Shown: piece by piece, positions 1-6,993 of the stretch | How positions within the stretch are numbered: position 1 is the first letter of the stretch | How the letters are laid out: every line of letters begins with the position of its first letter | Assembly: GCA_003641785.1 (NCBI GenBank) | Contig: QNAO01000019.1 | Span: forward strand, 1-9,777 | Source of the DNA: Thermotogae bacterium | GTDB lineage: Bacteria > Thermotogota > Thermotogae > Thermotogales > DSM-5069 | Direction of reading: 5' to 3' | DNA length: 9,777 nt | Program-made: the position numbers and the translations under genes | Notes under the pieces: model-generated | What the model was told of the DNA's origin: nothing | The model's input: the letters and a program-made list of their open reading frames with translations, nothing else | Database searches by the model: none

Positions 1-1218
1 CAAAGTTATACCTGGCAAATGGACGCCGATAAAGATGGCGTTATAGAAGCGGCGGGTTTCATGGTTTTGAACGAATTTGGCAGAGTCACTGAATCTGGAA
101 CAGCCTTCCACGCCACCGCTACCACTGACGGTCAGCTAACAAAAGCAGATTTCGATTCAATACCTACAGATGGTACTTACAACACAGTTGTTATGGATTC
201 ATCTGGAAACGTAATATACGAAGGGGATGTCGAAATAACTGGAGGGGATTTTTCTTCACCAATCAGTAGTGAAGATATTGAAACTGGAGAAGATTATTAC
301 GTGGTATTCGGAACCGCCAGTGCTGGAGATACGATTACCATCGCAGGAGACGCTACCATAACAATACCCACATCTGGTGAGCCTCGTTTTTATGAATCGG
401 ACAACCCTTCTAACTTCAACGTTCTTGAATACGAAAGTCCCACGTATGTGACAGCCGTTGAAATGTACGACTCACTTGGAAATCCATATTCGGTGTATGT
501 CGAATTCACAAGAATTGGACAGTTTGGAACCTCTATGCAGAATGCCTGGCTCTGGCGCGCTTACACAAGCAGTGGAGAGCCAATCACCTACAAGGATGCC
601 GACGGAAATGCCAAATATGATGGGCAAGACTACGTGGGAGGGATTGTAAATTTCAATCCTTCCGGAAGAATCAGTGAAATGTATGGAGTGACTTGGGATG
701 GAAGTGATCTGGAAGTTGGAAATGTGGAACTCCGCACAATAGAATTCGACGCTTCTCACATGGGTGACAGCACAGTAAGCGCTGACATTGATTTCACGTC
801 GCTGACACAGTTTGCCGGTTCAAATTCTGCAAGCTTCACCTGGCAAAACGGAAACGCACAGGGATCATTGCAATCTTTCGCCATCAACGAGAATGGGGAA
901 ATCATAGGGGCCTTCACAAACGGCTTGACAGACACACTTGGTCAAGTGGCTCTGGCTGTTTTCAACAACCCAGCCGGTTTGATAGAAACAGGTAATTCGC
1001 TGTATGTGGTCTCTTCAAACAGTGGATTAGCTCAAATAGGATCTGCCGGAACGGGAGGACGAGGGACGCTCATTCCCGGAGCGCTCGAGATGTCCAACGT
1101 GGACCTTGCTGAAGAATTTACTCGAATGATAATTGCACAAAGGGGATTTCAAGCAAACGCGAGAGTGATAACAACTGCCGATACGATTTTGGGTGAGCTC
1201 GTAGCTCTCAGAAGATAA
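1..1218 (+). CDS. flgE: Flagellar hook protein FlgE, C-terminal part (5' end outside window)
   Basis: FlgE polymerises into the extracellular hook, the universal joint between basal body and filament. The reading frame is open from base 1, so the first ATG at 19 is internal and the N-terminal rod-like part is missing; 405 residues are present. A FlaE-type (D2) domain begins near visible residue 148 with the family pattern VTAVEMYDSLGNPYSVYVEF. The C-terminus has the conserved hook signature: FNNPAGL, then GALEMSNVDLAEEFTRMI and IAQRGFQANARVITTADTIL, ending in LVALRR. The coiled-coil-forming C-terminus is diagnostic of FlgE-type axial proteins. The first visible residues contain an acidic DxDxDG loop (see findings). 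Between residues 25 and 145 is a Thr/Ser/Gly-rich beta region, as expected for surface-exposed hook domains. It lies 11 bp before flbD, as in many flagellar operons. FlgE is preferred over FlgF or FlgG because of the FlaE domain and large size. Confidence 0.95.
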   Translation, partial: QSYTWQMDADKDGVIEAAGFMVLNEFGRVTESGTAFHATATTDGQLTKADFDSIPTDGTYNTVVMDSSGNVIYEGDVEITGGDFSSPISSEDIETGEDYYVVFGTASAGDTITIAGDATITIPTSGEPRFYESDNPSNFNVLEYESPTYVTAVEMYDSLGNPYSVYVEFTRIGQFGTSMQNAWLWRAYTSSGEPITYKDADGNAKYDGQDYVGGIVNFNPSGRISEMYGVTWDGSDLEVGNVELRTIEFDASHMGDSTVSADIDFTSLTQFAGSNSASFTWQNGNAQGSLQSFAINENGEIIGAFTNGLTDTLGQVALAVFNNPAGLIETGNSLYVVSSNSGLAQIGSAGTGGRGTLIPGALEMSNVDLAEEFTRMIIAQRGFQANARVITTADTILGELVALRR

Positions 1219-1229
1219 GGTGAGATTAA

Positions 1230-1454
1230 GTGATTCGGCTAACTCGTCTGAAAGGTAAAGAGTTTGTGCTCAATGCCGAAATGATCGAATCCATAGAAGC
1301 CTTACCTGATACAACTATTACTCTGTTTAATGGGCGAAGGTACATAGTTCTGGAAAAAGTTGATGAAGTGGTAGAAAAGGTTTTGGAATACAAGAGAAAG
1401 GCGTACCCAGTAATTGATATTCTGAAATTTTTGCCGGGTGCTCAGGGTAGGTGA
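1230..1454 (+). CDS. flbD: FlbD/SwrD family flagellar protein
   Basis: This small protein of 74 residues belongs to the FlbD family (SwrD in Bacillus subtilis), encoded next to flgE and motAB in many flagellar operons. The family pattern is clear: an N-terminal IRLTRLKGKEFVLNAEMIES, then IEALPDTTITLFNGRRYIV, then a helical DEVVEKVLEYKRKA. In B. subtilis, SwrD is reported to increase motor power, which fits a position just before motA. It should not be confused with the Caulobacter transcription factor also called FlbD. The start is GTG at 1230, preceded by AAGGTGA at 1217-1223 with a 6 nt spacer. The protein has no membrane segment or signal peptide and is presumably cytoplasmic. motA begins 7 bp after its stop. 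The exact biochemical role is not known. Confidence 0.9.
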   Translation: MIRLTRLKGKEFVLNAEMIESIEALPDTTITLFNGRRYIVLEKVDEVVEKVLEYKRKAYPVIDILKFLPGAQGR

Positions 1455-1461
1455 TTTGTGA

Positions 1462-2250
1462 ATGGATATTTCCACACTGCTTGGAGTTGTCATGGCTTTT
1501 GGAATGGTTGTCTTTGGTATTATCGCGAACAAATCAGATCTCGGAACATTTTATAATCTTCCGTCATTATTCATTACTGTTGGCGGCTCTCTGGGGTCAA
1601 CAATTGCCGCTCACCCCAAAGAAAAGGGTTTCAAAATAATCAACATCATGCTTTCAACACTTAAAGAGCAAAAAGTGGATACTATTGGATTGATCAAGAC
1701 ACTCGTATCTTTTTCGGAAAAGGCAAGAAGAGAGGGGCTTCTATCCTTAGAGGAAAATCTCAACGAGATCGATGATCCTTTTATGAAAAAAGCGCTCCAA
1801 CTGGTTGTTGATGGAACAGATCCAGACTTGCTCAAAAACATGATGGAAATCGAAATGGAGCTAATAGAGGATGATCTGGTAACTCAGAAGGCGGTTTTAG
1901 ACTCAGCCGGCGCTTTCGCACCAGCGTACGGAATGATAGGAACGCTGATCGGTTTGATAGCAATGCTCAAGTCCTTAAACAATCCTGAAACCTTAGGACC
2001 TGGTATGTCTGTCGCATTGATTACCACAATGTACGGAAGCGTTATAGCCAATGGGATATTCCTACCAATGGCAGAAAAGATAGGAAGAAGAGCCGCGAAA
2101 ATCCTTTTGGAAAAACGGCTGATACTCGAAGGTGTTCTTTCAATACAAGCTGGTGAGAACCCAAGAGTTCTGGAAGAGAAACTCAAATCGTTCTTGAATC
2201 TTCAAGAGAAGGCAGTTTACGAAGCTTCTACTGAGGAGGTCAGTGTGTAG
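1462..2250 (+). CDS. motA: Flagellar motor stator protein MotA
   Basis: MotA forms the ion channel ring of the stator with MotB and pushes on FliG to turn the rotor. The protein has 262 residues, usual for the family. Four hydrophobic membrane segments lie near residues 3-22, 33-50, 152-170 and 182-203. The large cytoplasmic loop between segments 2 and 3 carries the charged patch KARREGLLSLEE (R89, R90, E97, E98) that corresponds to the residues contacting FliG. Segment 3 has the signature FAPAYGMIGTLIGLIAML with Pro154, and Pro202 stands at the end of segment 4, matching the two functional prolines of the family. Whether the motor uses H+ or Na+ cannot be decided here. The ATG at 1462 directly follows an in-frame stop (1459-1461) and has AGGTGAT at 1449-1455. 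motB starts 5 bp after the stop. Confidence 0.96.
   Translation: MDISTLLGVVMAFGMVVFGIIANKSDLGTFYNLPSLFITVGGSLGSTIAAHPKEKGFKIINIMLSTLKEQKVDTIGLIKTLVSFSEKARREGLLSLEENLNEIDDPFMKKALQLVVDGTDPDLLKNMMEIEMELIEDDLVTQKAVLDSAGAFAPAYGMIGTLIGLIAMLKSLNNPETLGPGMSVALITTMYGSVIANGIFLPMAEKIGRRAAKILLEKRLILEGVLSIQAGENPRVLEEKLKSFLNLQEKAVYEASTEEVSV
2233..2240 (+). promoter_or_regulatory. motB ribosome binding site with long spacer
   Basis: GAGGAGGT inside the end of motA is the strongest Shine-Dalgarno sequence near motB, but it sits 15 nt before the motB ATG at 2256. Other genes in this operon have 3-11 nt. No other good site lies closer, and in-frame alternative starts are absent. Translation of motB may depend on ribosomes that finish motA at 2250. 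Confidence 0.6.
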
Positions 2251-2255
2251 AAGAT

Positions 2256-3125
2256 ATGGCGAGAAAGCGCAAACATGAGGAGAAGCCAGCAGCGAGCTGG
2301 CTTACGACATATGGTGATATGGTAACACTGTTGCTGACCTTTTTTGTGCTCTTGTTCTCGATGTCAACTGTCAGTCCCGGAAAGTTTCAACAAGTCGCTG
2401 TTGGCTTAAGAACAGCTCTAACGGGAAAACCTCCCAGTGTTCTAACAGGCGGAAAAAGCTTGACAGAAGAGCCGTTGATAACATCGCAACGTGGAATCTA
2501 TCAAGAACTCATCCGAATAGCCGAAGAATATCAAGGTAAGATAACCATCGAAGAAAAAGATGAAGGCACGATCATAGTTATGAAAAACATGGCTTTCTTT
2601 TACTCTGGTAGCGCGAGGCTCACGGCAGAGGCAAAAGAGCTTCTCGGCAAGATCGGCTCCATTGTGATTGAACACACCAATAATGTCCTCCAAATTTATG
2701 GCTACGCCGATGATCGTCCGGTTCCAACTGACTCGATTTACGCTTCAAATTGGCATTTGAGCTCCGCGAGGGCATCGAGTGTTGTGTCGTTTTTCACCGA
2801 AGAACTGAAAAAAAGAAGATCAATTGAAAGACTTGCAGATATCAGAGCTGGAAGATTCGATCCAGAGTACTTCTATGATGGGCAAAGATTCTATCCAATA
2901 GGCGTGGGAGATTGGATGATAAAGAATCAAATAAAGGCTATGGAACAGTACATAGATACACAAAAGGCCAATCTCAAAGACGAACTCAATTTGAGGAATA
3001 TCACCGAAGAAGAGTATACAAAAAGGATATCTGAGCTTGACAAGAGTCTCAGTCTGCAAATTCAACAGTTAAGAGATGAATACAGAAGAATTGATATACT
3101 GATAAAGAGGGAAAGAGCAAAATAA
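2256..3125 (+). CDS. motB: Flagellar motor stator protein MotB with atypical OmpA-like domain
   Basis: MotB anchors the stator to peptidoglycan and provides the ion-binding aspartate. It has 289 residues. The N-terminus is basic (MARKRKHEEK), followed by one membrane segment at about 22-38 in the signature WLTTYGDMVTLLLTFFVLLF; Asp21 is the ion-carrying residue. A plug/linker runs to about residue 105. The OmpA-like domain begins near 108 with FYSGSARL, then strand LQIYGYADDRPV (149-152 replace the usual GHTD), and SNWHLSSARA at 164-173, keeping Asp152 and Arg172 expected for peptidoglycan binding. After this the family pattern is unusual: IGVGD (215-219) is followed by about 60 charged, helix-forming residues before the last strand-like RIDILIKR (278-285). 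An in-frame stop at 2232-2234 and no earlier start codon make ATG 2256 the only usable start. The Shine-Dalgarno GAGGAGGT lies unusually far upstream. Confidence 0.94.
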   Translation: MARKRKHEEKPAASWLTTYGDMVTLLLTFFVLLFSMSTVSPGKFQQVAVGLRTALTGKPPSVLTGGKSLTEEPLITSQRGIYQELIRIAEEYQGKITIEEKDEGTIIVMKNMAFFYSGSARLTAEAKELLGKIGSIVIEHTNNVLQIYGYADDRPVPTDSIYASNWHLSSARASSVVSFFTEELKKRRSIERLADIRAGRFDPEYFYDGQRFYPIGVGDWMIKNQIKAMEQYIDTQKANLKDELNLRNITEEEYTKRISELDKSLSLQIQQLRDEYRRIDILIKRERAK

Positions 3126-3137
3126 CGAGGTGATCGA

Positions 3138-3626
3138 ATGGCTGATGAAAAGAAAAAGGGGCGTTTTGGTAGTTTAATAATAATGATAGTAGTTCCCGCT
3201 GCTGTTGCTTTTGGTGTCACGTTCGCAGTGTTGCAGCTTTTGGGAAACAATGTGCAAGGCGCTCAGGAATCACAACCCATGGTGCAAAATGAAATAAAGG
3301 CTATCCTGATTCAGCCGGGCACATACCAAACGTTCATGCTCAAGGGTGGAAAAGATGTCGTTGTAATTGACTCCCTTTCGTTCAAAGTTGCAAGTGATTC
3401 ATGCAGAGCAGCGATTGCAGAAAAAAATGACGAAATAATGGATGGTCTCATGCTGATATTTTTGAGTAAAGAAAGATCGGAGCTCAACACAGCTTCAGGT
3501 ATAGAACTTTTGAAAAAACAGATACGAGCTATGGTGAATGAAATAATTGGTTTCACAGGAGATCGCGAGAAATACGGTGTGATCGGAGTTTTTCTTTACA
3601 TAAAGGCCATCAGCACAGTGGAATAG
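3138..3626 (+). CDS. fliL: Flagellar basal body-associated protein FliL
   Basis: FliL is a single-pass inner-membrane protein that surrounds or supports the stator units at the basal body. The 162-residue protein shows a short basic cytoplasmic N-terminus (MADEKKKGRF), one membrane segment at about 11-36, a flexible Gln/Asn-rich stretch, and a periplasmic domain. This domain contains the family-like strand GGKDVVVIDSLSFKV, the helical KNDEIMDGLMLIFLSKE, and a final helix-strand LLKKQIRAMVNEIIG ... VFLYIKAIST. The similarity is moderate in sequence, as usual for FliL, but the topology, length and position between motB and fliM make the assignment safe. ATG at 3138 follows GAGGTGAT at 3127-3134. 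The gap to motB is 12 bp and to fliM 17 bp. Confidence 0.9.
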   Translation: MADEKKKGRFGSLIIMIVVPAAVAFGVTFAVLQLLGNNVQGAQESQPMVQNEIKAILIQPGTYQTFMLKGGKDVVVIDSLSFKVASDSCRAAIAEKNDEIMDGLMLIFLSKERSELNTASGIELLKKQIRAMVNEIIGFTGDREKYGVIGVFLYIKAISTVE

Positions 3627-3643
3627 TTTAAAGAGGTGATGCC

Positions 3644-4621
3644 ATGTCGGATGTTCTGAGTCAAGATGAAATAGATCGACTACTTCAAGCGATAAGTTCG
3701 GGTGAATTGACGGCTGAACAGGTTCATGAGGAAAAAAAGACTGTAAAAGCATATGACTTCAGGCGTCCAAGTAAGTTTTCCAAGGAACAAATAAGGACCT
3801 TTGATATGGTTCATGAAGGTTTTGCAAGAAGTATATCAACATATCTTTCAGGACGCGTTCGCACATTTGTAAGTGTCAATTTGGCGAGTATAGACCAGAT
3901 CGCGTACGAGGAGTTTGTGAGATCACTTCCTTCACCTTCGTTCATTGTTGTGTTTTCAGCACCCGAGCTTGTTGGCAGTGGCGTCTTAGAATTCAGTCTT
4001 GACATTTTCTACACGATAATTGACCTGATATTAGGAGGGCCAGGTATTCCGAACATCAAGAGAAATCCATCTGAGATAGAGACTTCCATAATGAGAAAGG
4101 AAGTCATGAACATACTGACCAATCTGGCAGAAGCGTGGTCGGATATCGTCTCGTTTGTACCTGTAATAGAGAGCATTGAGACCAACCCGCAGTTCGTTCA
4201 AATCGCTCCAGCGAATGAGATGGTGCTACTTGTAACACTGTTCATCTCCATAGGAAAAACAGAGAGCTTCATGAACATTTGCTGGCCTTCCTCGGTGACA
4301 GAACCTTTCAGCGACAAGTTATCCTCAAGAATGTGGTTCGCTATGAAAAAGGAGCAAAAATCTCAGGGGCTCAGGAAAACTCTCGTTTCAACAACAAAAG
4401 ACGTTTCTCTCAATGTTTCGGCTGTTCTCGGTGAAACAGTTCTAACTCTTCGTGAAATACTCGAACTGGAAAAGGGAGATGTCATTCGCCTTAGAACTCA
4501 TTATGATGAGGATATATTTATCGATGTGGAAGGAACAAGAAAGTTTACTGCGAGACCCGGAGTGTACAAGGGCTATCGCGCTGTTAAAGTTACTGGCGTT
4601 TTGAAGCCGGAGGTGGAATGA
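3644..4621 (+). CDS. fliM: Flagellar motor switch protein FliM
   Basis: FliM is the middle component of the cytoplasmic switch (C-ring). It binds phosphorylated CheY and FliG to set the direction of rotation. The 325-residue protein starts with the CheY-P-binding peptide MSDVLSQDEIDRLLQAI (residues 1-17). The middle CheC-like domain (about 40-230) contains YDFRRPSKFSKEQIRTFDMV, the SLPSPSFIVVFSAPEL strand region and ILGGPG (129-134), the equivalent of the FliG-contacting GGxG loop. It lacks the phosphatase E-x2-N pattern, as expected for FliM. The C-terminal SpoA/FliN-like domain (about 250-320) includes VSAVLGETVLTLREILELEKGD and a conserved ARPGVYKGYRAVKV. ATG 3644 is preceded by AGAGGTGAT at 3632-3640. 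fliY starts one base after the fliM stop, so the two are translationally coupled. Confidence 0.96.
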   Translation: MSDVLSQDEIDRLLQAISSGELTAEQVHEEKKTVKAYDFRRPSKFSKEQIRTFDMVHEGFARSISTYLSGRVRTFVSVNLASIDQIAYEEFVRSLPSPSFIVVFSAPELVGSGVLEFSLDIFYTIIDLILGGPGIPNIKRNPSEIETSIMRKEVMNILTNLAEAWSDIVSFVPVIESIETNPQFVQIAPANEMVLLVTLFISIGKTESFMNICWPSSVTEPFSDKLSSRMWFAMKKEQKSQGLRKTLVSTTKDVSLNVSAVLGETVLTLREILELEKGDVIRLRTHYDEDIFIDVEGTRKFTARPGVYKGYRAVKVTGVLKPEVE

Positions 4622-4622
4622 A

Positions 4623-5636
4623 ATGACTGATGAATTCCTTTCTCAAGATGAATTGGATGCTCTGCTTAAAGACATTGGTACTGAAGACAAAAAAGGTGAT
4701 TCTCTATCCCAAGCAATTAAAGAGTTTTTTAATTCTGGAACTACAGCTCTTTCAATTGTCATTGGCAAAGAGGTTACACTCGATATCAAGGATGTCAAAG
4801 AAGGGACAATAAAAGATCTTGCCGCTGATGTGAAAGAAGGCGTTGCTGTAAACTTAGATTTCACCGAAGGTGTCAAAGGATCGTGTATACTCATCCTGTC
4901 ATCACAATTGGCGGTCAAGATAGCTGACTTGATGATGGGAGGAACCGGCGAAACTGAGGATCTTGAGCTCAACGATATCAAATTGAGTGCTATTTCAGAA
5001 GCCTTTAACCAGATGATCGGAGCTTCCACAACATCGTTTTCAGAAAAGGCCAAAGAGAAGATAAATATCTCCACTCCTAAAGCCGAGTTGCTGAATAAAG
5101 AGTCTGCCTTCCTCAAGAGCGAAGATCCAGGACTTTGCTTTGAAATGAGCATTAAAATCGAAGATTGCGGATCTTTTGAAGCTCAACTGTTATCTGAGAA
5201 AGCACTCGCTGAAAGCCTTGGCAAAATGTTTCACCCAGACAAAGAGGAACCCCCCGCGCAAAAACAAGTGGAAAGCCAGGAAAAAGTGAGAGTTGAACCC
5301 GCCAAGTTCCAGGAATTTGAAAAGCCACAGGCTGGAGTTGTGGAGTCTTTGACGCACTTTGACGAAAAACTGGAGTTACTGCTCGATGTTCCTTTGAGAG
5401 TTGTTGTAGAATTAGGACGAGCAAAAATGACTCTAAAGCAGGTTCTTGACTTGAACATCGGCTCTTTGCTTGAACTCGACAAGCTAACAGGTGAACCTGT
5501 CGATATTCTTGTGAATGGGAAACTTATAGCCAAAGGCGAAGTAGTCGTTGTTGATGAGAACTTTGGTGTTAGAATAACAGAGATCGTCACTCCTCGGCAA
5601 AGACTATATTCACTAAAGGAGAAAGACATTACTTGA
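4623..5636 (+). CDS. fliY: Flagellar switch protein / CheY-P phosphatase FliY
   Basis: FliY joins a CheC-family CheY-P phosphatase domain to a FliN-type rotor domain and acts in the C-ring. The protein has 337 residues. Residues 1-18 (MTDEFLSQDELDALLKDI) are a FliM-like CheY-binding peptide. The CheC-like domain covers about 28-205. One full phosphatase pattern [DS]-x3-E-x2-N-x22-P is visible with Ser122, Glu126, Asn129 and Pro152. The matching N-terminal repeat keeps Glu34 and Asn37, but residue 60 at the proline position is Glu, so that site looks degenerate. A charged Pro/Gln-rich linker (205-245) leads to the FliN domain (246-330), with LELLLDVPLRVVVELGRAKM, LGxLLELDKLTGEPVDILVN and the GEVVVVDENFGVRITEIV ending typical of FliN. 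The Shine-Dalgarno CGGAGGTGG (4608-4616) lies in the fliM end. The second domain sets it apart from plain FliN. Confidence 0.95.
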   Translation: MTDEFLSQDELDALLKDIGTEDKKGDSLSQAIKEFFNSGTTALSIVIGKEVTLDIKDVKEGTIKDLAADVKEGVAVNLDFTEGVKGSCILILSSQLAVKIADLMMGGTGETEDLELNDIKLSAISEAFNQMIGASTTSFSEKAKEKINISTPKAELLNKESAFLKSEDPGLCFEMSIKIEDCGSFEAQLLSEKALAESLGKMFHPDKEEPPAQKQVESQEKVRVEPAKFQEFEKPQAGVVESLTHFDEKLELLLDVPLRVVVELGRAKMTLKQVLDLNIGSLLELDKLTGEPVDILVNGKLIAKGEVVVVDENFGVRITEIVTPRQRLYSLKEKDIT

Positions 5637-6238
5637 AATTCAAGAGAATCTTTATTTTGTTCGCTTTTACTTTTCTACTGAACACAGTCATAACCGGGAA
5701 TGCCCTGTTTGACCTGATTGAGAATATCGCGGGTACAAGGGATTTCTTTTTCAAAATACAAGTGCAGTCCCATGTAAAAGCAAATGAAAGAGACTACAAT
5801 GACTTCCGACTCACCGCCTCTATTGCTATCAGAAATCTTGAAGATTTCTACTTCTTGATCGAAGAACCCGAGGAATTTTCTGAACTTTCATTCACTTATT
5901 ACTCAAGAACAAAGAGGCTGTATTCACGTTTTCCCGGCTATGAAGATATAGACACCATTGAATTACCAATCGAAGCAATAGTGAACGGCTTAGACACTGT
6001 TCTAAAAATTCTCGAAACTCCTATATTTACAACAAAGATAGACGAAAAAACAGTAACGATTTACCCAGTGGTGGCGTCACTCATGAAATCCGCTGGGATC
6101 GAACCGGTGATTCTGAAAATCGGTTTATCAGACGGCAAGATATCAACTGTTCAAATGTTCACACTCGACAGTGATGAATACGTTAGAATAGATGTACTTC
6201 AGATGATTGTTAATGCAAATGTTGATAGGTATTTTTAG
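5633..6238 (+). CDS. Exported protein of unknown function, possibly LolA-like fold, last gene of flagellar operon
   Basis: I do not recognise a named family with certainty. The 201-residue protein begins with a clear signal peptide: MKFKR, a hydrophobic core to about residue 20, and a plausible cleavage after TGNA (24). It is therefore likely to be in the space between membrane and toga. The rest alternates short beta-like segments. YYSRTKRLYSRFPG (89-102) and the ending YVRIDVLQMIVNANVDRYF resemble LolA/lipoprotein-carrier-type proteins, where a final strand ends in a VN..V..xF pattern; this is an inference from pattern only. The start is TTG 5633, whose last two bases form the fliY TGA (TTGA overlap), with AAAGGAG at 5615-5621. 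Co-translation with fliY suggests a link to flagellar assembly or simply operon extension. Its stop overlaps a convergent gene by 4 bp. No lipobox cysteine is present. Confidence 0.8.
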   Translation: MKFKRIFILFAFTFLLNTVITGNALFDLIENIAGTRDFFFKIQVQSHVKANERDYNDFRLTASIAIRNLEDFYFLIEEPEEFSELSFTYYSRTKRLYSRFPGYEDIDTIELPIEAIVNGLDTVLKILETPIFTTKIDEKTVTIYPVVASLMKSAGIEPVILKIGLSDGKISTVQMFTLDSDEYVRIDVLQMIVNANVDRYF

Positions 6239-6993
6239 CCAAGCTGTTTTGCCTTCCTGTTGAGAAGATTGTCCACGCTCCACGAGAAGAGTTCCGAAAA
6301 GCCACGTTTCGAAAAGTTCTCGTCTGTGAGTATTTCGCTGTAATTTATCGTGCCCCTGATAAGTCTGCGGAATTTCATCAAATATTTTTGCATGAGTTTC
6401 AAGCAGGTAGCGTCCTTAGGAACACCGTGTCCAGGAACAATCCACTCGGCATCAAATTTGCTGAGTTCACCAAGAATATCTATCCATGACTCAATGTCGC
6501 TATCTGAAACTATTTCAGCATGAAGACCGTTAAAAACAAGGTCTCCAGTTATGAGTATCCTTTCTGATTTGAGGTAAACAAATGAAGAATCTGGTGTGTG
6601 ACCACCGACTCTTTTTATAATTATGTTGAATCCATCCCATTCCTCGTCGAATGTTTCTGACGGAAAAACTATCTTTTTGATTTTTGGCAGATGTTCAAGA
6701 TATTCATCGTTGTCCATATCTTTCATTTTCTCCAGTGTGAGACTTGAAGCAACAATATCAATATCTTCAAATTCTTGATTACCAAAAGTGTGGTCAGGAT
6801 GATAGTGCGTATTCACAACAAGCTTTACCGGCTTTCTTGCAAGCTCTTTCACGAAATCCCTTATCCGCCGGGCTTTTTCCGGGAAGAGAGTCGTATCGAC
6901 AACAACAGTTCCTTCACTACCGGTTATGATAGTGGTGTTAGACGACCCAGCACTACCGATAACAAAAACTCGATCTGTAAGAGTTTCTATCAT
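6235..6993 (-). CDS. Metallo-beta-lactamase-fold metal-dependent hydrolase
   Basis: This is a cytoplasmic binuclear-metal hydrolase of the MBL superfamily, 252 residues from the preferred start. All metal ligands are visible: the HxHxDH motif in NTHYHPDHTFGN (His63, His65, Asp67, His68), His132 in GGHTPDSS, Asp151 in LITGDLVF and His189 in VPGHG. The N-terminal strand pair FVIGSAGSSNTTIITG and GTVVVDTTLFP is typical of the fold. After the last ligand a helical tail runs to the end, without a recognisable extra domain, so it is not an obvious RNase J, glyoxalase II, ribonuclease Z or flavodiiron protein; the substrate is unknown. ATG at 6991-6993 is preferred because GTGGAGG (7002-7008 on this strand) lies 8 nt upstream. 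An ATG at 7023 would add ten residues but has no ribosome binding site. It is convergent with the flagellar operon and divergent from csaB. Confidence 0.88.
   Translation of the reverse strand: MIETLTDRVFVIGSAGSSNTTIITGSEGTVVVDTTLFPEKARRIRDFVKELARKPVKLVVNTHYHPDHTFGNQEFEDIDIVASSLTLEKMKDMDNDEYLEHLPKIKKIVFPSETFDEEWDGFNIIIKRVGGHTPDSSFVYLKSERILITGDLVFNGLHAEIVSDSDIESWIDILGELSKFDAEWIVPGHGVPKDATCLKLMQKYLMKFRRLIRGTINYSEILTDENFSKRGFSELFSWSVDNLLNRKAKQLG

Noticed and set aside
2243..2258. GTG codons close to the motB ribosome binding site as an alternative motB start or programmed frameshift from motA
   Set aside because: Neither GTG (2243, 2245) is in the motB frame. One meets a stop at once and the other after about 11 codons, and no slippery heptamer was seen.
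4643..5152. Open frame of 169 codons on the minus strand inside fliY
   Set aside because: Ser/Leu-rich translation is the typical reverse shadow of a Lys/Asp/Glu-rich gene. FliY has clear family motifs on the other strand and there is no matching ribosome binding site.
5231..5629. Open frame of 132 codons on the minus strand opposite the FliN domain of fliY
   Set aside because: Low-complexity Ser/Thr/Phe-rich shadow without start signal, opposite conserved FliN residues.
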